From the NCBI GenBank assembly GCA_001936135.1, contig CP012814.1, forward strand, positions 248,001-312,000: a stretch of 64,000 bases of DNA, read 5' to 3'. Both the position numbers and the translations under genes were made by a program. Positions 58,961 through 64,000 of this stretch are shown here, piece after piece. This stretch comes from Saccharomycopsis fibuligera x Saccharomycopsis cf. fibuligera. Lineage: Eukaryota > Ascomycota > Saccharomycetes > Ascoideales > Saccharomycopsidaceae. Numbering within the stretch: the stretch's first letter is position 1; each line of letters opens with the position of its first letter. Under the pieces are notes generated by a model. It did no database searches. It saw only the letters and a list, made by a program, of their open reading frames with translations, and was not told the DNA's origin.

Positions 58961-61186
58961 ATGACTGATAACGACGCAAAGAAAGAGGTCGTTATCCAGG
59001 ACGGGAAGCCCCATCTTCAATATGTCCCCAAATACAATTTTCCAGGCTCAGATAGTGCAATATTGGACTCTCCGGACTCCTCGGCTCTTAGTATCAACTC
59101 GCCAGCTTCGTCCAACTTTAAAGATGAATCCTATTTGTCCACGCCCACAGGGAAATCCAAATTCAAGGATGAAAGCAGCAGCAACAACAATATCCATAAT
59201 AACAGATTCGGGCTGCAGTCACCACTAAGGATGGAATACTCTAAACGCTTGTCTTTCAATGATGCTAGACCAGCTGGAACAGCACTTATCAACGATATGC
59301 TTCCACCTCCAAATAATCGTTCTTCGCTAGTAGGCAACACTGGAAGTTACAAATCAGGCAGACGTCAGCGTCCAAGGTCACTTTATGCTGATTTAGACTC
59401 ATATATCAACAATACTGCCCCATCATTGGTGATGAAAGGCTCATCTGAGTCCTTGCTGAAGGACAAGGCCGAAAGTCAAAGCATCAATGCGCCTACTCCA
59501 ACGTTGAGCAGCTTGGCCAATAATATCAATAATGATGGTTCACCTGATACATTTTTCAATCTAGTTCCTCCTCCATCAGCCAGCAAGGCAGCGGCAGTGG
59601 CAGCAGCAGCAGGAAACACCACAGGATCAGGCACAACAAACTATTCTAGCTTATACTCCCTTGGTTCCAATGGTTCACAAAAATCAACCAATAACCTATC
59701 ACCAGTGCATGGAACTTCAAGGTCTGGCTCGAGGTCAGAATACGATAGAAGCAACATCACTGAATTCATGCAAAATTCCAGATCAGGTTCCCCAATACGA
59801 ACTGGCAGTCCCTCTAGACGTAAAGATTCAAACACATCCAACCATAATCCTTTCAACTACCATTCTGTATCCCTATCTAACCCAAATATTCTTCAAAAAC
59901 CTGCACATAGAAAAGGTCACAGGTATAAACATTCTTCGGTATCAATGAATTTTTTCCAAGAACCGAAAAAAAGAGCTCAGTTGAATATTCCAACTTCGTT
60001 ACCTATTCCTTCAATTAATGAGTTCTTTGAATCATGCAGCCATTCTCAAAGATTAAAATTAGGTTGGTGTTTTATTCATTTATTTTATTCTTCAATTGTA
60101 TTTTTAGCTGGATTTCAATATTCTTTAGCATGTTTAACAACATTATCACATTTGGTATTTTTCGATTCCATTAATAACTTTTTAATGGTGATTGTTGAAA
60201 TTTTCAAAAATTTCGAAGTATGGGAGAAATCATCAATTAGATTTCCCTTTGGCTTAAGCAGATTAGAAATTTTATTTGGGTTTGCATTAAGTGTTTCATT
60301 GTTTTATGTTGGCTTTGATTTGATCACTCACTCATTGGAAGAATTTGTCATTAGTTTAATTGATCAAGATTTTAATCATGATAACCATCACAACCATCAC
60401 AATAATGATGAGCACAAGCAGCTTTCTGATAAATTGTTTCTAGTATTGATATTTTTGGGGATTATTATCACGCTTGTCAGTAGTAAGATTCTTCACTCTA
60501 ATGATAATGCTTTCAATAATTTGGATGATAAAAATGGCAGTCTTCGCTATAGACGCTCTAATTTGGATTTACTCAACACTGGAGATGATGATGATGATGA
60601 AGGTAAAGGCTCCAAGGTATCCAAGAAGAAAAGCATTATTTCTGAAGTCAAAATAAACACATATGACAAAATGCTTGATGGCTTCAAGACATTGATGCAA
60701 TATAACTCAATAATCAAAAACCCGATAAAGTTATTAACTGTAATTTTCCTAAGTTACTTAATTTTTTACCCTTATGTTTCCAAAATCAGTTCGGAGTTTA
60801 AAATCAACGAAATCCAAACATTTTTAATGTCCAGTTTGATTCTATACTTTGCATTTCACATGATGAAACGTCTCTCATTAATCATCTTACTTTCTTTCCC
60901 ATACGGCAGCAAAATTTTTAAACGAAGCACTAATGAGATTAACGAAGAAATTTTACGTTTAGACTCATTCAAATCGCATTATAAAATGAAGAAAATTTTA
61001 ATTTCTAAAGTGAATTATTCATTATTTGTTATATTGGTGAAAGTCAAAATGACTGGTGAATCAGATGATGAAGAATTTAAACTAAGAAATGATATCGCCA
61101 CAGTAGTTAAACGAGCCCTTTTGCACAATAAGTTGGAAAACGAGTATGTTAAGTTTGATATAACCATGGATATTGATCGAATGTAA
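58961..61186 (+). CDS. ZRG17: Zrg17-like ER zinc transporter subunit (cation diffusion facilitator)
   Basis: 741 residues (S. cerevisiae Zrg17 605). Seen: a long Ser/Asn-rich cytosolic N-terminus (about 1-345). The motif LPIPSINEFFESCSHSQR leads into membrane segments starting with LGWCFIHLFYSSIVFLAG, LTTLSHLVFFDSINNFL, FPFGLSRLEILFGFALSVS and DKLFLVLIFLGIIITLV. A His-rich loop (DNHHNHHNNDEH) and a C-terminal cytosolic domain follow. Zrg17 pairs with Msc2 to move zinc into the ER lumen, and the canonical CDF metal residues are partly missing in this subunit family. CTG codons occur only in the low-complexity N-terminus as far as I could see. Confidence 0.87.
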   Translation: MTDNDAKKEVVIQDGKPHLQYVPKYNFPGSDSAILDSPDSSALSINSPASSNFKDESYLSTPTGKSKFKDESSSNNNIHNNRFGLQSPLRMEYSKRLSFNDARPAGTALINDMLPPPNNRSSLVGNTGSYKSGRRQRPRSLYADLDSYINNTAPSLVMKGSSESLLKDKAESQSINAPTPTLSSLANNINNDGSPDTFFNLVPPPSASKAAAVAAAAGNTTGSGTTNYSSLYSLGSNGSQKSTNNLSPVHGTSRSGSRSEYDRSNITEFMQNSRSGSPIRTGSPSRRKDSNTSNHNPFNYHSVSLSNPNILQKPAHRKGHRYKHSSVSMNFFQEPKKRAQLNIPTSLPIPSINEFFESCSHSQRLKLGWCFIHLFYSSIVFLAGFQYSLACLTTLSHLVFFDSINNFLMVIVEIFKNFEVWEKSSIRFPFGLSRLEILFGFALSVSLFYVGFDLITHSLEEFVISLIDQDFNHDNHHNHHNNDEHKQLSDKLFLVLIFLGIIITLVSSKILHSNDNAFNNLDDKNGSLRYRRSNLDLLNTGDDDDDEGKGSKVSKKKSIISEVKINTYDKMLDGFKTLMQYNSIIKNPIKLLTVIFLSYLIFYPYVSKISSEFKINEIQTFLMSSLILYFAFHMMKRLSLIILLSFPYGSKIFKRSTNEINEEILRLDSFKSHYKMKKILISKVNYSLFVILVKVKMTGESDDEEFKLRNDIATVVKRALLHNKLENEYVKFDITMDIDRM

Positions 61187-61663
61187 GTGTTGGGTTTGCT
61201 AAAAGCAAATTTAACCTTAGATCACCCATAAATCCATTACTGCTGCCATTAACGATACTTGTCATTTAAGATAAATTGCAATAGTCATTTTGTTCTGCCC
61301 TGTTTTGCTCTCGTGTTGTATTTCATTGTTTATTTATCTAGTCTTCTTCACTTGTATTTATCACTTTTTGGTTCAAATTATTGTTATTTTTGCTTTGCCT
61401 AGTTTTTGCTTTTTTTTTTAGTTTAGACAATCTGTTAAGAATGTACAATGTAGTGGGTTTCCGCTTTATATATATTCGTCTTACAATTATTGACCATTCC
61501 CTCTCTTTTAGTGTTCAATTGCTCGTGTAATTCAAATATTGTTGAACCCCCTAGCCTCAACATGTCTGCAGGCATCAGCAATTACAATAGCTTATTAGAG
61601 AGTCATAAAAACGTATATTCCTAGTTCTTAATACACAATATTGATTATGGGACTCGAAAACTT
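61187..61663. other. Convergent 3' region ZRG17 - LRA1
   Basis: 477 bp, T-rich, no gene seen. Confidence 0.7.
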
Positions 61664-62422
61664 TCATTGAAAGTTAACTAAAGCCCCACCATCAACTAAT
61701 ATTTCAGCACCAGTAACATACAGAGATAAATCACTGGCCAAAAACACTGCCGCACCAACCAAATCTTCAGGTTTGCCTAATCTCCCCAATGGGATTCTCG
61801 ACACCATGTATTTGCGTTTTTCCTCATTGGACAAATCTTCTTTATTCAACTTTGTCTCAATAGTACCTGGTAACAATGAGTTACATCTGATACCAAATTC
61901 TCCCAAAGTTACAGCTTCGCTTTGCATCAATGATACAATTCCTGCCTTTGTTGGCGTGTATGCGACTTGTCCCTTACCACCTACTTTTGCACTCACGGAA
62001 GCAACCCCAATAATCGAGCCACCAGAACCTTGTCTTTTTAATTGTTTTGCAGCGGCTTGAGTAGAGTAAAAAGCACCACCTAGATTGATATTCACATGTT
62101 TTTGAAAAACTTGTGGCTCCATTTCGGGAAACTCTGTGAATTCGCAGATTCCTGCATTGCTGATAAAACTGTCCAAATGGCCAAATTTGGCGACTACTGC
62201 ACTGATTAACTCGTCACTGGTTTTTGGATCAGAAATGTCACCTTGTACAGAAAGAAGGTCAGGGATTTCCTTTTGAAGTTCTAAGAGGGCATTATTTTTG
62301 TTGGAACGATAATTGATGGCAACATGAGCTCCATGGTTGTGAAATCCCACTGCCAAAGCACGGCCAATACCAGCAAGACCACCGGTTATGCATACTACTT
62401 TGCCTTCAAGGAGCCTGGACAT
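61664..62422 (-). CDS. LRA1: L-rhamnose 1-dehydrogenase (short-chain dehydrogenase)
   Basis: 252 residues. Seen: the Rossmann motif TGGLAGIG (13-20), NAG at 89-91 and the catalytic S142, Y155 and K159 (AYTPTKAG). The C-terminus ILVDGGALVNFQ is very like the S. stipitis enzyme ending LVDGGLFVNLQ. The family oxidises L-rhamnose with NAD(P) to L-rhamnono-1,4-lactone. It is divergent from the lactonase gene across a 667-bp shared promoter, which supports the function. The motif at 231-237 reads DLS-CTG-YVTG. SDR proteins usually have Ser, Asn or Arg at that CTG position, which supports reading CTG as Ser. TATAAATA lies about 110 bp upstream on its strand. Confidence 0.9.
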   Translation of the reverse strand: MSRLLEGKVVCITGGLAGIGRALAVGFHNHGAHVAINYRSNKNNALLELQKEIPDLLSVQGDISDPKTSDELISAVVAKFGHLDSFISNAGICEFTEFPEMEPQVFQKHVNINLGGAFYSTQAAAKQLKRQGSGGSIIGVASVSAKVGGKGQVAYTPTKAGIVSLMQSEAVTLGEFGIRCNSLLPGTIETKLNKEDLSNEEKRKYMVSRIPLGRLGKPEDLVGAAVFLASDLSLYVTGAEILVDGGALVNFQ

Positions 62423-62530
62423 TGCTGATAATTGTGTGTATTTTAGGAATGTATTTGTTGGATTTTGCGCAATCTGTAAAAGGATTATTACTCACTTTAA
62501 AAGTAGTATTGGATTGATGTTCTATAATGA

Positions 62531-62538
62531 TATTTATA
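62531..62538 (-). promoter_or_regulatory. TATA box (TATAAATA) for LRA1
   Basis: On the minus strand about 110 bp upstream of the ATG at 62422. Confidence 0.5.
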
Positions 62539-62939
62539 TCCGCCTCCGTAAAAGTCTACAGATAGCCTATACCAAACTGAGAAACGTCTCTTTATTTACT
62601 ACTGAGATACCGTCGCAGCGGGTACATCGGGATTGTAAGTAGCAGGCAGCCGATGGCCCACTGAGGGCCGTCCCACACTACTTTGTCAGTTGTCAATTAA
62701 CGCCCCAAAGGCGGGTGCCTGAGGCCTTTGTGAATGTCCCACGATTACGCCAGGACAGCAACCATCAGCCAAATATCAATACCAATTGCAACAATTGTTA
62801 CTGCAATTTACAGTACACTACAGTCGAGAGCACCACTGTGGCTTGGTATAGCAATTGCTGTACTATTTTAGTGTTTATATACTCTTGGGTGTCTCTTAGC
62901 ATGTTTTTATATTTAAGTTCATCTTCTATCATTGCTCGG

Positions 62940-62946
62940 TATAAAT
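62940..62946 (+). promoter_or_regulatory. TATA box (TATAAAT) for LRA2
   Basis: On the plus strand, 144 bp before the ATG at 63090. Confidence 0.5.
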
Positions 62947-63089
62947 TGCACCATTTCCATTAATCCACGAGCTCACTCGATAGTCCGTTTTAAAATATTT
63001 TTCCATTGACTTGTCATTAACAACTTAAACCTTCTCAGGCACCTTTTAGTTTTCCATTTCAATAATTATTGATTCGAGTTAAATTCGCA

Positions 63090-64000
63090 ATGGTCAAATT
63101 TATCGATTCGCACGTTCATTTATTCGCTCAACAACATGCCGTCAACTTACACGGAACCAATCATCCACTAAACTCTGACCGTACACTTGATGTTCTCATC
63201 AACGATGCTGCTGGAAATAATAACAGCACCACCATTGCCTCATCATCAAGCAGTTTTGCTTCCAAGTATCAGCTTGGTGGTGTAGTTGCCATTGAAGCAG
63301 ACGGTCTCACTGGTGCTAAAAATGGCAGCGCGGATGAAGCTTCTGATATTGCCGTTCAGGAGTATCGTAAATGGCTTCGAATCGTTCATAATAAACAAGA
63401 ACCAGGCGAAGGCACCACCACTGAAGGTAAAAAGTTAATTAAAGCACTTGTTCCTTGGGTGCCACTTCATTTGGGGCCTAAAGCAGTACGTGGACAGCTT
63501 GAGTTGTACAAGAGTGAAAAAGTGACATACACCAACCTGGACTACAATTTAGTCACCGCAGTGAGATACTTGTTTCAGGATAAGCCGCAGGGCACGCAAC
63601 TTAATCCTGAAATCACCAAATCTTTGAACTATTTAGCACAGCAGGGCTTAGCTTTTGATGTGGGTATTGATTTGAATGACGGCGGAGTGTGGCAATATGA
63701 AGAATTTTTGCAGTTGATCAAGCAGACTACTGGAGTTACTTATATTATTAACCATTTGGGGAAACCATCCTTCAAGCAGGAAGACGTTCCAAAATGGTCT
63801 CAATTGATTGATGAAATTGCAAAGGATAAGGGTAATACTCATTATATGAAGTTAAGTGGAGCTTTTGACCAACTTACTCCAGAACAGTCGGAAAAGTCAA
63901 CAGAAGAAATTGTCGAGTTGATTTATCCTTGGGCTAAAGTTGCTTTTGACAGTTTTGGCACAAGCAAGGTGTTATATGGTTCTGATTGGCCAGTGCACAC
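63090..64000 (+). CDS. LRA2: L-rhamnono-1,4-lactonase (amidohydrolase family), C-terminus beyond window
   Basis: Open from the ATG at 63090 to the window end, 303 full codons. Seen: the metal-binding HxH near the start (FIDSHVHLF), KALVPWVPLHLG, AVRYLFQDKP, DVGIDL, INHLGKPS and, at the right edge, YGSDWPV, the order typical of amidohydrolase-2 (TIM-barrel) lactonases. It hydrolyses L-rhamnono-1,4-lactone to L-rhamnonate. Its placement divergent from the rhamnose dehydrogenase and near the dehydratase supports this role. An insertion rich in Asn/Ser/Thr follows residue ~45. The last ~50 residues should lie past the window. Confidence 0.9.
   Translation, partial: MVKFIDSHVHLFAQQHAVNLHGTNHPLNSDRTLDVLINDAAGNNNSTTIASSSSSFASKYQLGGVVAIEADGLTGAKNGSADEASDIAVQEYRKWLRIVHNKQEPGEGTTTEGKKLIKALVPWVPLHLGPKAVRGQLELYKSEKVTYTNLDYNLVTAVRYLFQDKPQGTQLNPEITKSLNYLAQQGLAFDVGIDLNDGGVWQYEEFLQLIKQTTGVTYIINHLGKPSFKQEDVPKWSQLIDEIAKDKGNTHYMKLSGAFDQLTPEQSEKSTEEIVELIYPWAKVAFDSFGTSKVLYGSDWPVH

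Larger units (their letters stand above)
62423..63089. promoter_or_regulatory. Shared divergent promoter LRA1-LRA2
   Basis: 667 bp with a TATA element for each gene (62531-62538 on the minus strand, 62940-62946 on the plus strand). Between them is a GC-richer block (about 62600-62760) containing CCG-N6-CGG, GGCCC-N5-GGGCC and GCC/GGC-rich words. This block is a likely binding region for a rhamnose-responsive regulator; the factor is not identified. Confidence 0.55.

Overview
This is a nuclear window from a budding yeast (Saccharomycotina). The signs are compact genes with few introns, introns carrying the TACTAAC branch point, and yeast-type orthologues of SYN8, LAP3/BLH1, SRB8/MED12, UPS1, GIM3, TOP3, LDB19/ART1, PEP5/VPS11, HSK3, AIM2, SAC1, SEC23 and ZRG17. 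CTG codons are rare. At most aligned positions they sit where relatives have a polar residue, the clearest being the SDR motif of the rhamnose dehydrogenase. I therefore favour a CUG-Ser clade yeast. One CTG in AIM2 copy 1 falls on a conserved Leu and argues the other way. I cannot name the species. All residue calls below use the standard code, so a Leu written from CTG may really be Ser.

Layout. 1-9 kb: the 5' part of SYN8 (cut by the window edge), then two secreted CAP/PRY genes transcribed divergently across an unusually long 4.5-kb gap. 10-21.5 kb: bleomycin hydrolase and a very large MED12/SRB8 (3149 codons). 22-29 kb: UPS1, GIM3 (intron), a small secreted I9-type proteinase inhibitor (intron) and TOP3. 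29.7-41.4 kb: LDB19/ART1 and PEP5/VPS11 head to head, then a large Hap4/HapX-like regulator. 41.9-49 kb: HSK3, two tandem AIM2 dienelactone-hydrolase paralogues and a DH-domain RhoGEF resembling Fus2. 50.7-64 kb: L-rhamnonate dehydratase, SAC1, SEC23 (intron directly after the ATG), ZRG17, then L-rhamnose dehydrogenase and L-rhamnonolactonase as a divergent pair; the lactonase runs off the right edge.

How the genes work together. Three of the four enzymes of the oxidative L-rhamnose pathway (dehydrogenase, lactonase, dehydratase) lie within about 13 kb but are split by a secretory/zinc housekeeping block (SAC1-SEC23-ZRG17). The other genes are mainly core trafficking (SYN8, ART1, VPS11, SAC1, SEC23), transcription (MED12, Hap4-like), mitochondrial lipid transfer (UPS1), chaperone (GIM3), kinetochore (HSK3) and DNA topology (TOP3). 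A striking feature is the expansion of simple repeats, mostly Asn-coding triplets, inside coding regions. No tRNA, rRNA, transposon or viral fossil was recognised.
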